This document shows, in pieces, positions 55,782 through 64,000 of a stretch of DNA of 64,000 nt. Location: NCBI GenBank assembly GCA_023417655.1, contig JAEZFD010000029.1, positions 1 to 64,000 of the forward strand, written 5' to 3'. Position 1 is the first letter of the stretch, and each line of letters starts with the position of its first letter. The notes under the pieces are model-generated. The model worked only from the letters and a program-made list of their open reading frames with translations, was not told where the DNA came from and ran no database searches. The position numbers and the translations under genes are program-made. This DNA is from Planctomycetota bacterium. Lineage in GTDB: Bacteria; Planctomycetota; Planctomycetia; Planctomycetales; Planctomycetaceae.

Positions 55782-56963
55782 ATGATGCCGTTTCTCGAGT
55801 TTGACCTGCAGGTGCCACGCCGGATTGTATTCGGCTGGGGGAAGCGCAGCGAAGTGGGGAAGCTAGGTCGCTCCCTCGGTCAACGGGCATTTCTGGTCGA
55901 TGGCTCGCGAACTCTCCGAGCCAGTCCCTTCTGGCAGGAGATCCTGCAATCCCTCTCTACCGGTGGCGTCACGGTCGAAGAAATCGCCACTGCAGGTCAG
56001 GAGCCGTCGATTGAAGACGTCGACGAAGCCACGGCCACCATTCAGAAGCTGCACCCGCAGGCCGGTGACTTCGTGCTTGCGATTGGAGGGGGCGCCGCAC
56101 TCGATCTCGGCAAAGCGGTCGCGGCCATGGCGACGAACTCTCAGGGAGCCAGTGTTCGCGAATTCCTGGAAGGCATTGGAAGCGGTCGAACGATCGAGCA
56201 ATCTCCATTGCCAGTCCTCGCGATGCCGACCACTTCAGGGACCGGCAGCGAGGCGACGAAGAACGCTGTCATCTCTTGTGCCGACCCCGCCTGCAAGAAA
56301 AGCTTGCGTTCGGATCGAATGATTCCTGAGATCGTCCTCATCGACCCCGAACTGACGGTGATTCTGCCTCCTCAGCAGACGGCCTACTCGGGGCTCGATG
56401 CCGTGACTCAACTGCTCGAGAGCTATCTTTCAACAAAGTCACAGCCAGCAACAGATGCCCTCTGCCTGTTCGGGCTCGACTTGGCTCTCTCCAGTCTGCG
56501 AACTGCTTATAAGAAGCCACAGGATCGCGACGCCCGAGAGAAGATGGCACTCGCCGCATTCTATTCCGGGATCGCACTCGCCAACTCCGGGCTCGGAATG
56601 GCCCACGGGGTCGCCGCGGCGCTCGGTTCACAGTGCAACGTGCCACATGGCCTTGCCTGTGCAGTGATGCTCCCCATCGCCTTGCGAACAAATCTTGATG
56701 AAGTGCGTCAGCGGCTGGAAGACTTGGAAATTCCAACGCTCCTTTCCAAACGACATGAGCCCGGCGAAGAAGCGGAAGTTGGCATCGAACTCATCGAGAA
56801 GTTCTGTGCGGACCTTGGGATCCCGACCCGTCTCCGGGAGCTCGGCGTAACGAGGGAACAACTCCCTGCGATTGCGGCCGGCTCGAAAGGGAACAGCCTG
56901 TCCGGGAATCCTCGACCACTCACAGAGACCGAACTTCTTCAGATTCTGGAGGCCCACTGGTGA
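55782..56963 (+). CDS. iron-type alcohol dehydrogenase family protein
   Basis: 393 residues from the ATG at 55782 (a second ATG follows at once). GGGAALDLGKAVA binds NAD; the metal site should be Asp-His-His-His, and here it is Asp206 (SGLDAVTQ), then Gln210 in place of the first His, then His275 (GMAHG) and His289 (VPHG). One ligand is thus replaced. The protein should reduce an aldehyde or oxidise an alcohol, but the metal or substrate may differ from the usual. It overlaps the PfkB gene by 4 bases. Confidence 0.85.
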   Translation: MMPFLEFDLQVPRRIVFGWGKRSEVGKLGRSLGQRAFLVDGSRTLRASPFWQEILQSLSTGGVTVEEIATAGQEPSIEDVDEATATIQKLHPQAGDFVLAIGGGAALDLGKAVAAMATNSQGASVREFLEGIGSGRTIEQSPLPVLAMPTTSGTGSEATKNAVISCADPACKKSLRSDRMIPEIVLIDPELTVILPPQQTAYSGLDAVTQLLESYLSTKSQPATDALCLFGLDLALSSLRTAYKKPQDRDAREKMALAAFYSGIALANSGLGMAHGVAAALGSQCNVPHGLACAVMLPIALRTNLDEVRQRLEDLEIPTLLSKRHEPGEEAEVGIELIEKFCADLGIPTRLRELGVTREQLPAIAAGSKGNSLSGNPRPLTETELLQILEAHW

Positions 56964-57883
56964 TTCTCGCAGCTGGACTTTCGCCCGCGTGGCAACAGAT
57001 CCTGACTTTCAATTCCCTGAAGACCGGTGAGGTGAATCGCGCAACGCACGCCGCCTGGTGTGCGTCGGGTAAAGCGATTAACGTTGCAGTGGCCGCACAT
57101 TTCCTGGGGGCGCCTGTCAGCCTCATTTCTCCGCGAGGCGGCATCAGCGGTGACGCAATTGCCCGGGAACTGGAGCAGTATGAACTCAGTGTGGAATGGA
57201 TTCCCACAGAGGCCGCGACCCGGGTCTGCACGACGCTCCTCGACCAGTCAGGGTCGACAACCGAACTTGTCGAGGAAGTTGCCGACCTCGAAGAGGCCGC
57301 GATCGAACGTTTCATCGACTACACTCGCACTGCTGCAAACGTCGCGGATTTGACAGTGTTCACAGGTTCGATTCCGCGAAATGTCCCGTCAGAAATCTTT
57401 GGCAACGTGATGCGGACAATTCACAAACGCTTCCTGCTCGACCTGCGTGGAGCACCACTTCAGTATTGTTTGCCTTTTGCCCCTTTTCTGGTGAAGCCAA
57501 ACCGCACAGAATTAGGTTCCACTGTCGGGCAGCCGTTGGAATCGGATCAGGACCTTCTATCGGCGATGCGGCGGATGAACGACGCGGGCGCCAGCTGGGT
57601 CGTCGTCAGTGACGGTGAAAAAGGCGTCTGGATCACCGGGGACGATCTTGCCTGTCGGCTGCGACCGCCGCGAGTTCAGACGGTCAATCCGATTGGATGC
57701 GGAGATTCATTAGCCGCAGGAATCGCTGTGGCACTGCAGTCCGGGAAAGACGTCATTCATGCGGTGCAATTTGGAATGGGAGCCGCAGCATGTAACGCCG
57801 AGGACCTGTATCCTGGACGACTCGACGCAGATCGCTCGAGTGAACTGGCAGAACAGGTCACAATTGAAGACCTGATGCTCTGA
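56960..57883 (+). CDS. PfkB-family sugar kinase (1-phosphofructokinase-like)
   Basis: 307 residues from a GTG that overlaps the stop of the dehydrogenase gene. The substrate site ASGKAINVA (about 35-43; usual GGKGxN), KPNRTEL and the catalytic TVNPIGCGDSLAAG with Asp249 are present. Closest in layout to 1-phosphofructokinase or tagatose-6-phosphate kinase. The usual KGxN glycine is Ala, a small change. Cytosolic; substrate undefined. Its tight linkage to the dehydrogenase suggests one pathway. Confidence 0.88.
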   Translation: MILAAGLSPAWQQILTFNSLKTGEVNRATHAAWCASGKAINVAVAAHFLGAPVSLISPRGGISGDAIARELEQYELSVEWIPTEAATRVCTTLLDQSGSTTELVEEVADLEEAAIERFIDYTRTAANVADLTVFTGSIPRNVPSEIFGNVMRTIHKRFLLDLRGAPLQYCLPFAPFLVKPNRTELGSTVGQPLESDQDLLSAMRRMNDAGASWVVVSDGEKGVWITGDDLACRLRPPRVQTVNPIGCGDSLAAGIAVALQSGKDVIHAVQFGMGAAACNAEDLYPGRLDADRSSELAEQVTIEDLML

Positions 57884-57972
57884 GGACTGAGAGATTTCAG
57901 TCCTGCTGCAAAAGAACGAACACGAAAAGCCGATCAACGAGCGCGCACGCGCCTGTGGGAGAACCTGAAAGC

Positions 57973-58851
57973 ATGTCGAAAGTTGTGAAAGTCGGACTGG
58001 TCCAGCGCGCGGTCGAATCGACTCCGGAAGCCAATCTGCAGGCGACGGTCGCGGACGTAGAACGCGCCGCCCAGCAGGGAGCGCAGATTATCTGCACGCA
58101 GGAACTCTTCCGATCGCAGTACTTCTGCCAGACCGAAGATCATGCGTTCTTCGATCTCGCCGAAACCATTCCTGGTCCAAGCACCGAAGCGTTCAGCGCC
58201 GTCGCCAGGAAGCATGGCGTCGTCATCATCGCGTCGCTGTTCGAACGCCGCGCACAGGGTCTGTATCACAACACGGCCGTCGTCATCGACGCCGATGGCT
58301 CATTGCTCGGGCTGTATCGCAAGATGCACATTCCCGACGATCCACTGTTTTACGAGAAGTTTTATTTCACACCGGGCGATCTCGGGTTCAAAACCTTTGA
58401 CACGAAGTTCGCCAAAGTTGGCGTGCTCATCTGTTGGGACCAGTGGTACCCCGAGGCCGCGCGACTCACTGCCCTCAGCGGAGCAGAGATCCTGTTTTAT
58501 CCCACGGCGATCGGCTGGCACCCTTCAGAGAAAGAACAGTACGGCGTGGCTCAGCACACGTCCTGGGAAACGATCCAGCGCAGTCATGCCATTGCGAATG
58601 GCGTGTTCGTCGCTGCTCCGAACCGGATTGGTCACGAGGGAGAGCCAGGTGGCGGAATCGAATTCTGGGGACAGAGCTTCATCTGCAATCCCAGCGGAGT
58701 CATCCTCGACAAAGCCAGCAGCGACAAGCCTGAAATCCTGATCTCCGAATGCGATCTCGCCAAAGTGGAATTCCAGCGAACCCACTGGCCATTCCTGCGT
58801 GACCGCCGCATTGATGCCTATGGCGATATCGTGAAGCGGTATCGCGACTGA
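57973..58851 (+). CDS. aguB: N-carbamoylputrescine amidase
   Basis: 292 residues from the ATG at 57973, preceded by GGGAGA. The nitrilase triad is Glu44 (CTQELFRSQYF), Lys117 (GLYRKMHIPDD) and Cys154 (VLICWDQWYPEAAR). The diagnostic CTQELFRSQYFCQ and the downstream YPTAIGWHPSEK match AguB, which converts N-carbamoylputrescine to putrescine, ammonia and CO2. No agmatine deiminase gene is in the window. A terminator follows at 58890. Confidence 0.92.
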   Translation: MSKVVKVGLVQRAVESTPEANLQATVADVERAAQQGAQIICTQELFRSQYFCQTEDHAFFDLAETIPGPSTEAFSAVARKHGVVIIASLFERRAQGLYHNTAVVIDADGSLLGLYRKMHIPDDPLFYEKFYFTPGDLGFKTFDTKFAKVGVLICWDQWYPEAARLTALSGAEILFYPTAIGWHPSEKEQYGVAQHTSWETIQRSHAIANGVFVAAPNRIGHEGEPGGGIEFWGQSFICNPSGVILDKASSDKPEILISECDLAKVEFQRTHWPFLRDRRIDAYGDIVKRYRD

Positions 58852-58889
58852 TGAAATATGATCGATTAATTCAGATCATCAAAAAAACA

Positions 58890-58930
58890 AACGGCCCGCT
58901 CGGGGTTTCACGAGCGGGCTGTTTCATTTC
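58890..58930. terminator. bidirectional intrinsic terminator
   Basis: A 9-base-pair GC-rich stem (GCCCGCTCG with CGAGCGGGC), extended by AAAC/GTTT, an 8-base loop, TTTCATTTC after and AAAAAAACAA before. Lies between aguB and the converging kinase gene. Confidence 0.9.
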
Positions 58931-58954
58931 ATCGAATGAATCGCGGAGATCAGC

Positions 58955-60193
58955 TCAGCCGGTGCGGAGACGCTTGATTTCCACATCCGTCGGCGAAACC
59001 TGCGAGAACTCACGCATCAGGATTCGCATCTCATTTTCGACTTCAGTGGTCATGTTCACTTTGACCAGCTGTCGTTCGATCTCTGCCGCCCCGAACGGTG
59101 ACAGGTCAGCTTCTTCGAGTGACGCAAATCGATCCGCAGGGTTGGGCGCGATCATCTTTGAGAGCATCTGCACCAGCGTGCTGTTTCTTGCAACGTCTTT
59201 CGGCAGCAGATCCGGGATGCGACGCCAGATGTCCTTCTTGACGTTGATCAATTCTGTGACGTCGGCCACACCGGCGAATGGATATTTTCCTGTCAACAGT
59301 TCCAACAGGACATAGCCCAGGCTCGCGAGGTCCGACAGCGGCGTGTGCTGTGCCCCTTCCAGAACTTCCACCCCGGCATAACGTGGCGTCCACGTCGGCC
59401 GGGCAGGGAGTTCCTCATGTTTGAAAGCCGACCCGAGATCGATGATCTTGCAGTTTCCGGTCTGCTTGACCATCACGTTTGCCGGCTTCATGTCGGCGTG
59501 AATGATCCCCTGTCGGTGCAGAGCTGCCAGACCGGCCAGACATTCCCGAATGATCGCAATGGCCACGCCTGGCATCAGACGCGACTGGAATCCGGCGTCC
59601 GTGATGATCACATCATTAATGTAAGACCAGCGGTCGGCGTCAACGGTTTTCTTGATCTGCTTGAGCAGCTTCGGTGTCGTCAGATGTCGCAAGTCGTACC
59701 CGTCAACCCACTCCGAAACGAGCACAAGGATGCCGCGATACTCAACGACGTTATAGACGTCGACGAGGTGATCCTGCTGAATCCGCGCCGTCTCGACATT
59801 CACCCGGGCCATGCGGGACATCTCCCGCTTATAGGTGGCGATGTCGGGATAGCCGTCGGGACGATAGAACTTCAGAGCGAGCGGAAACGAGACGTCAAAG
59901 GCTCCTGATCGGTCCGCGAGGAACACAATCCCCTGACCGCCGGCACCCAGCCGGGAGATCAACCGATAGGTCATCTCCCAGGTGACTTCCTTGCTGCCGA
60001 CAATGTCCTGATAGCGTTCAGTCAGGTCTGCGGCATTCAGATTCCCCGGGATTTCCGCAACGGCTTCCGCACCTGTAAACAGGCGGGTCGCGTCGATCAT
60101 CATGGAATCATCATCCCGGTTCATGATCATTTCGCATTCGGAAGGAAAAACCTGACTTGATAGAGAGGATTGAAATTGAGGTGCGGTGTTCAA
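58955..60193 (-). CDS. serine/threonine protein kinase
   Basis: 412 residues, soluble. Glycine loop RLGAGGQGIVF (about 81-91), catalytic Lys108 (PLALKFY), catalytic loop HADMKPANVM with Asp234, and DLG (Asp252) in place of DFG. A short N-terminal extension of about 70 residues precedes the kinase. No PASTA or membrane helix. It belongs to the Hanks-type kinases abundant in planctomycetes; target unknown. The TPR-like gene upstream on the same strand may act with it. Confidence 0.9.
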   Translation of the reverse strand: MNTAPQFQSSLSSQVFPSECEMIMNRDDDSMMIDATRLFTGAEAVAEIPGNLNAADLTERYQDIVGSKEVTWEMTYRLISRLGAGGQGIVFLADRSGAFDVSFPLALKFYRPDGYPDIATYKREMSRMARVNVETARIQQDHLVDVYNVVEYRGILVLVSEWVDGYDLRHLTTPKLLKQIKKTVDADRWSYINDVIITDAGFQSRLMPGVAIAIIRECLAGLAALHRQGIIHADMKPANVMVKQTGNCKIIDLGSAFKHEELPARPTWTPRYAGVEVLEGAQHTPLSDLASLGYVLLELLTGKYPFAGVADVTELINVKKDIWRRIPDLLPKDVARNSTLVQMLSKMIAPNPADRFASLEEADLSPFGAAEIERQLVKVNMTTEVENEMRILMREFSQVSPTDVEIKRLRTG

Positions 60194-60425
60194 TGCGAGC
60201 GCAAGCGAAAAGCAGATTCGGAATTACTGGACGTCCTGTCCATCATCGCTCGGAGGAGTTCTTCTGGGAGCAGAAATGAAGAAAGGACTGGATCAAGTCA
60301 CGCCCGTCAATGAACTCTGTCGAACTCTGAGTTCCCATGTCTGGGCGGTGTTCTTGCGTCAGTCATCATATGCCTGATCGACGTTTCTGACTATCCAAAC
60401 TCTGGACTGATTGCGGAAGCAGGGA

Positions 60426-61232
60426 TTAATTCCGGTGGGGTAATGCGTTCAACAGCCCTAAAGCATTTTTCAATCGAGCTTTCCATCGCAGAGACAATTG
60501 GGCGAGTGAGGGGAGTTCCAGTTGCTCCGCCAGTCGCTGCACCTCCCCGATCATCCGCAAGCCCCCCTCCCAGTCCCGTTGGTGCAGCAACGTCGCAGCC
60601 TCTTGTTCCGCTTCGAGGAGGGCTGCATAGAAATCACCGCCGCCTATCCGGCGATTCCGTGAAATTCCCGCCGGATCACTGAGAGCATTCAATTCATTCG
60701 CAATAAATAGCTCTGAGTTTTGAAGGGAGACTTCCGTTGCCTCCTGTTGGGAGAACGAGCCTTTAATGAAATCGCAACCGTCAGTGGGATAGTCACTTAC
60801 AACTGAAGAACCATCTCCTGAATGGCAGCGGCGCCACTCCGCTAAAAGCTCTTCCGGAAAGTCGACCGGTTCCGGACTGGAAAGAACCGCCTTGATCGCC
60901 GACTGAATTGACTGGGAGTGCCCGACGGGATCGCTGATCAAGCGGGAGCAAATCGCCATCTCACAGAATATAAATACCTGAAGTTCTTGTGAGCATGACT
61001 CTTGTGCCAACTGGAGGCTACTGGCCAGCAGCGTAAGTGCCTCTGCCAAGTGCCCCCGAAAACGGAAGGAACGGGCCCATTTTAAGCGAATGACACTCGA
61101 GGCAGGATTTTGCAGACAGAGTTCGGCGAAGAGTGCATCACACGCTGCGAATTCACCAGAGAGATGATACCGCCAAGCCTGGATCAAATCGTCAGACTGC
61201 GCATCAGCAGGGGCGCATGGAAAACCAACCAC
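60426..61232 (-). CDS. TPR-like hypothetical protein
   Basis: 268 residues. Helical throughout, with TPR-like blocks such as FAACDALFAELCLQNPASSVIRLKWARSF and GHLAEALTLLASSLQLAQE. No enzyme motif or signal peptide. The gene lies 230 bases upstream of the kinase gene on the same strand and 94 bases after pyrF, so it could be part of the same transcript. Function unknown. Confidence 0.65.
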   Translation of the reverse strand: MVGFPCAPADAQSDDLIQAWRYHLSGEFAACDALFAELCLQNPASSVIRLKWARSFRFRGHLAEALTLLASSLQLAQESCSQELQVFIFCEMAICSRLISDPVGHSQSIQSAIKAVLSSPEPVDFPEELLAEWRRCHSGDGSSVVSDYPTDGCDFIKGSFSQQEATEVSLQNSELFIANELNALSDPAGISRNRRIGGGDFYAALLEAEQEAATLLHQRDWEGGLRMIGEVQRLAEQLELPSLAQLSLRWKARLKNALGLLNALPHRN

Positions 61233-61326
61233 GATCGATCTCTCCCGATGAAGAGATGGAAGCGGGCGCGCGTGAGGACCTGAGACAGCGCCAGAATACC
61301 AACACTAACGACTTTGTCAATTTCAA

Positions 61327-62277
61327 CTATTTTGCCGCCTGCAACACTCCAGCGCTGGTGTTCGTTGCAAGGTCCTGAATCATGGCTCGCGTCGCTGCCT
61401 GAATTGCGAGTTCCCACCGGGCTTCGCCAAACTCTTCCGCGAGTGGTCCCTTGTGGAAGCCGAAAAGAATTCCGCGTGAATTGTTAACCACTGCTCCAAG
61501 ACCATTTGCGTCGAAGGCGGCTGCAACATCACGGGATGTTCCTCCCTGACTTCCATAGCCGGGGACCAGCAGCGGAACGTGCGGCATGGCCTTCCTTAGA
61601 ACTGCAAGTTCTTCGGGGTAGGTCGCCCCGGTGACAGCGCCGACGGGACCATAAGCATCTCCTTCGGCCCCAAGAGCGGCGAGACGTTCGACCTGAGCGG
61701 CGACTGCTGAATAGAGCGTCTCCCCATTGGTCTGACGGTCCTGGAAGTCGCCTGCTCCGGGATTGCTGGTTCTCACCAGAACATAAACCCCGCCGCCGAC
61801 GGTACTTGCTCGATCGATGAACGGCCCCAGTGTGTCCACACCCATATAGGGATTCACCGTCACCGCATCGGCGGCGAAGGGGGCGGACTCTGGATCTTCG
61901 CCGGCAAGATACGCAGAGGCATAAGCTTCGGCCGTCGTCCCGATGTCTCCGCGTTTTGCGTCGCAAATGACGAGCAGACCGGCATGGCGGGCATAACGAA
62001 TCACGTTCGCGAGTGCCTGCACGCCGTCCGGGCCGCAGGCCTCAAAGAACGCGGACTGCGGCTTCACGATCGCCACTTCAGGAGCGATGACATCGATCAC
62101 CCGGCAGCAGAATTCTTCGTAAGCACTGGCGTAGACTGTTCCCTGACGCGAACTCCGTTCTTCCGCCCGACGGCGAATTTCGACCGGCAGCAATTCCCAG
62201 CGCGGGTCCAGACCCACGAGAGCGGGTGTCTGTTTGGAGCGGATTGCCTGATGAAGGCGAACGGCGAATTGAGTCAT
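61327..62277 (-). CDS. pyrF: orotidine 5'-phosphate decarboxylase (long, type 2)
   Basis: 316 residues, the long form of PyrF. The active-site block ICDAKRGDIGTTAEAYA is present with Lys108; VGLDPRW near the start and VPGYGSQGGTSRD near the C-terminus contact the phosphate. It makes UMP from OMP in the cytosol. Divergent from the ABC transporter gene. Confidence 0.96.
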   Translation of the reverse strand: MTQFAVRLHQAIRSKQTPALVGLDPRWELLPVEIRRRAEERSSRQGTVYASAYEEFCCRVIDVIAPEVAIVKPQSAFFEACGPDGVQALANVIRYARHAGLLVICDAKRGDIGTTAEAYASAYLAGEDPESAPFAADAVTVNPYMGVDTLGPFIDRASTVGGGVYVLVRTSNPGAGDFQDRQTNGETLYSAVAAQVERLAALGAEGDAYGPVGAVTGATYPEELAVLRKAMPHVPLLVPGYGSQGGTSRDVAAAFDANGLGAVVNNSRGILFGFHKGPLAEEFGEARWELAIQAATRAMIQDLATNTSAGVLQAAK

Positions 62278-62611
62278 AGTCGTTAACCTTGCAAAAGCGG
62301 TGATCCGTTCCGTTTTTCCCCGGTCAGGCGGAACTTCACCGGACGTCCGAGCGGGGAACTCTGCAGCCGGATTCCGTTCTCAGGAAGAACGATAACGATT
62401 GCCGTGCAGTCGAACCATGGATTCGTCTGGACAGAAAGTGCCGAAAGCGAGTTAAATCCCCACGACGTTTCCAGGATGGAACTTTCGATCTCCCGACTCA
62501 AGGGGGGGTGTGACCGGAATTTTCCGGCGGTTTTAACCTGTAGGCTCGTACCTACGGCTTCCTTTACCGGCACCCTTCCGCGGTCAGACCACTCCAGTCA
62601 CGGATAGACTT
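62278..62611. other. divergent promoter region of pyrF and the ABC exporter
   Basis: About 330 bases. No gene, terminator or clear operator seen. Confidence 0.4.
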
Positions 62612-64000
62612 GTGGACAGCTTTCCCCGACTTTGGCCTTATCTCAAGCCGTTCAGCAAACAGCTGATCGTCTCTTTTTTCCTCGGAATTCTCATTGCCAC
62701 CCTCTGGGGAGCCAATCTGACGGTCGCGTTTCCCATCATCAAACTGTTGATGGAACACACGAGTCTCCACGAGTATGTCGATCAGCGGATCGCGACGGCC
62801 AAGGAGAACGAAGAGCGGCTGCTCGCTGCCAAAGAAGAGCTGGACGAAAAGCTCAAGGCATTTGAAGAGCAGAACATCGGAAAGCACGACGAGCAGTACG
62901 TACAACTGCTCGAATCCGGAGCTAGGCGGCAACGCCAGCTGGCGACAGAACATCGAACGCTTTACCAGTTCGGGTGGGTCAAACTCTACGTCTTGCCCTA
63001 TGTCCCGCAGAACGAATTCCAGACGCTCGTCTGGCTCTTTGTTCTACTGATGGTGGCGACATTCATCAAAGGGGCCCTCATGTACTGGCAGGACGTCCTC
63101 ATCGGGAACGTCTCTGAACAGGCGGTCGGCGGCCTAAGAAAAGACCTACTCACGCATGTTCTCGGGCTCGACTACCAGTCACTCAGTCTTGAAGGGCAGA
63201 GCGGGCTGATGTCGCGGTTCACCTATGACGCAGAGCAGCTGTCGCAGGGAATCACGATGCTGGGCGGCCGGATGATTCGCGAGCCGCTCAAGTGTCTCGC
63301 ATGTATGGCACTGGCGCTGTATGTCAACTGGCGACTGACCTTCCTGTCGTTGATCTTCATTCCGCTGCTCGGCCTGTTCCTCGCCAAGTTGGGTTCCACT
63401 CTGAAACGTGCCAGCCGCCGGATGATGGAAAGCATGTCGAGCATCTATAAAGTGCTCGAGGAAACTTTTGACGGCCTGAAGGTCGTCGTCGGATTTCATA
63501 ACGCCAAGCATCATCGTCAGCTGTTCGATCAGCAGTACGACAGCTATTTCCGTAAGGCAATGCGCGTCGTCCGGATCGATGCCGCTGCGAAACCGCTGCT
63601 TGAATTTTTTGGATTGGCGGCGATGTTCACCGCTCTGATCCCCGGGGCCTATCTGGTGATTCGTGGAAAGACCGAAATCTGGGGAGTCCAGCTCGCCACA
63701 CACGTGATGGATGGTGCTGAACTCGGCATGATCTACGCACTGCTGGCAGGTCTGCTGGATCCCTGTCGAAAATTGTCGGCCGTGTTCCCCCGACTGAAGC
63801 GATCGACAGCAGCTATCGATCGAATTTTCACGCTGATCGACCAGAAGAGCCTGATTGAATCACCACCGAATGCCGAGCCCTTCCCACGGCATCATGCCAA
63901 CATCGAATTCTCCGACGTCTCCTTCCGCTATCAGTCCAAGTCGGTCGGCGCTCAACGTCGGATGGCACTTGAACACGTCAACCTGAACGTAAAGTTTGGG
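62612..64000 (+). CDS. ABC exporter, MsbA-like permease-ATPase (partial)
   Basis: 463 residues visible from a GTG at 62612; the gene runs off the window. The transmembrane domain covers about residues 15-410, and the ATPase part begins with ANIEFSDVSFRYQSK near residue 435, with Walker A still outside. MsbA-type features include GLRKDLLTHVLGLDYQSLS and the long helix before the nucleotide domain. Unlike MsbA, a charged stretch (about 52-118, rich in Glu, Lys, Gln and Arg) between the first two membrane helices is predicted to be a coiled coil. Substrate unknown, plausibly lipid or lipid-linked. Confidence 0.85.
   Translation, partial: MDSFPRLWPYLKPFSKQLIVSFFLGILIATLWGANLTVAFPIIKLLMEHTSLHEYVDQRIATAKENEERLLAAKEELDEKLKAFEEQNIGKHDEQYVQLLESGARRQRQLATEHRTLYQFGWVKLYVLPYVPQNEFQTLVWLFVLLMVATFIKGALMYWQDVLIGNVSEQAVGGLRKDLLTHVLGLDYQSLSLEGQSGLMSRFTYDAEQLSQGITMLGGRMIREPLKCLACMALALYVNWRLTFLSLIFIPLLGLFLAKLGSTLKRASRRMMESMSSIYKVLEETFDGLKVVVGFHNAKHHRQLFDQQYDSYFRKAMRVVRIDAAAKPLLEFFGLAAMFTALIPGAYLVIRGKTEIWGVQLATHVMDGAELGMIYALLAGLLDPCRKLSAVFPRLKRSTAAIDRIFTLIDQKSLIESPPNAEPFPRHHANIEFSDVSFRYQSKSVGAQRRMALEHVNLNVKFG

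Overview
This window looks like chromosome from a planctomycete (class Planctomycetia), moderately GC-rich by eye. The lineage call rests on protein families that cluster in that phylum: a PSCyt1/DUF1549/DUF1553 protein next to a DUF1501 protein, a DUF1559 pseudopilin-like protein paired with a small lipoprotein, a DUF1080 protein, FG-GAP repeat and squalene-cyclase-like secreted proteins, and a 725-residue ECF-type regulator with the typical planctomycete N-terminal zinc-finger-like segment. No species can be named from this alone.

Layout. 1-2.7 kb is accessory: the 3' end of an IS4-type transposase, a gene with weak DUF3800-like features, two overlapping small genes (DUF4177 plus a partner) and copies of a short GC-rich repeat. 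2.7-8 kb holds a Nudix hydrolase, a nitrilase-family amidase, a 2OG-Fe(II) oxygenase, a zinc-ribbon methyltransferase and ribonuclease Y. 8.9-17.4 kb has an alpha/beta hydrolase, the ECF-type regulator, a PAS-GGDEF-HD-HPt signalling protein, ribosomal protein L21 and a cysteine-rich exported protein. 17.6-23.4 kb is a three-gene operon for an exported TIM-barrel protein, a large cytochrome-type protein and a DUF1501 protein. 24.6-26.7 kb is a HemX-like/HemA pair for tetrapyrrole synthesis. 27.3-33 kb carries a coiled-coil membrane protein, DNA polymerase X and the DUF1559/lipoprotein pair, then tRNA-Leu. 33.6-38.5 kb has glutamine synthetase II behind a very good sigma-54 promoter match, an FG-GAP protein, a zinc alcohol dehydrogenase and a secreted protein. 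38.5-45.6 kb has a phosphodiesterase-fold protein, TrmB, IspE, a squalene-cyclase-like protein, and an mreD-mrdA pair for cell elongation. 45.9-53.7 kb includes PurN, a degenerate alpha/beta hydrolase, a DUF1080 protein, a 38-residue lysine-rich peptide, tRNA-Arg, transaldolase and a GspG-like membrane protein. 54-58.9 kb is a run of four genes: a GlmL/MutL-type ATPase, an iron-type alcohol dehydrogenase, a PfkB sugar kinase and N-carbamoylputrescine amidase. 59-64 kb has a Ser/Thr kinase, a TPR-like protein, PyrF and the start of an MsbA-like ABC exporter cut by the window end.

The most notable pattern is that several proteins have kept their fold but lost catalytic residues: the PBP2 (Ser and Lys of SxxK replaced by Ala and Gln), an alpha/beta hydrolase (Ser to Gly), a phosphodiesterase-fold protein (several metal ligands replaced) and the HD-GYP-like half of the GGDEF protein. 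I found no CRISPR array, prophage or recognisable complete defence system. Perfect or near-perfect hairpin terminators close most transcription units and several serve converging genes.
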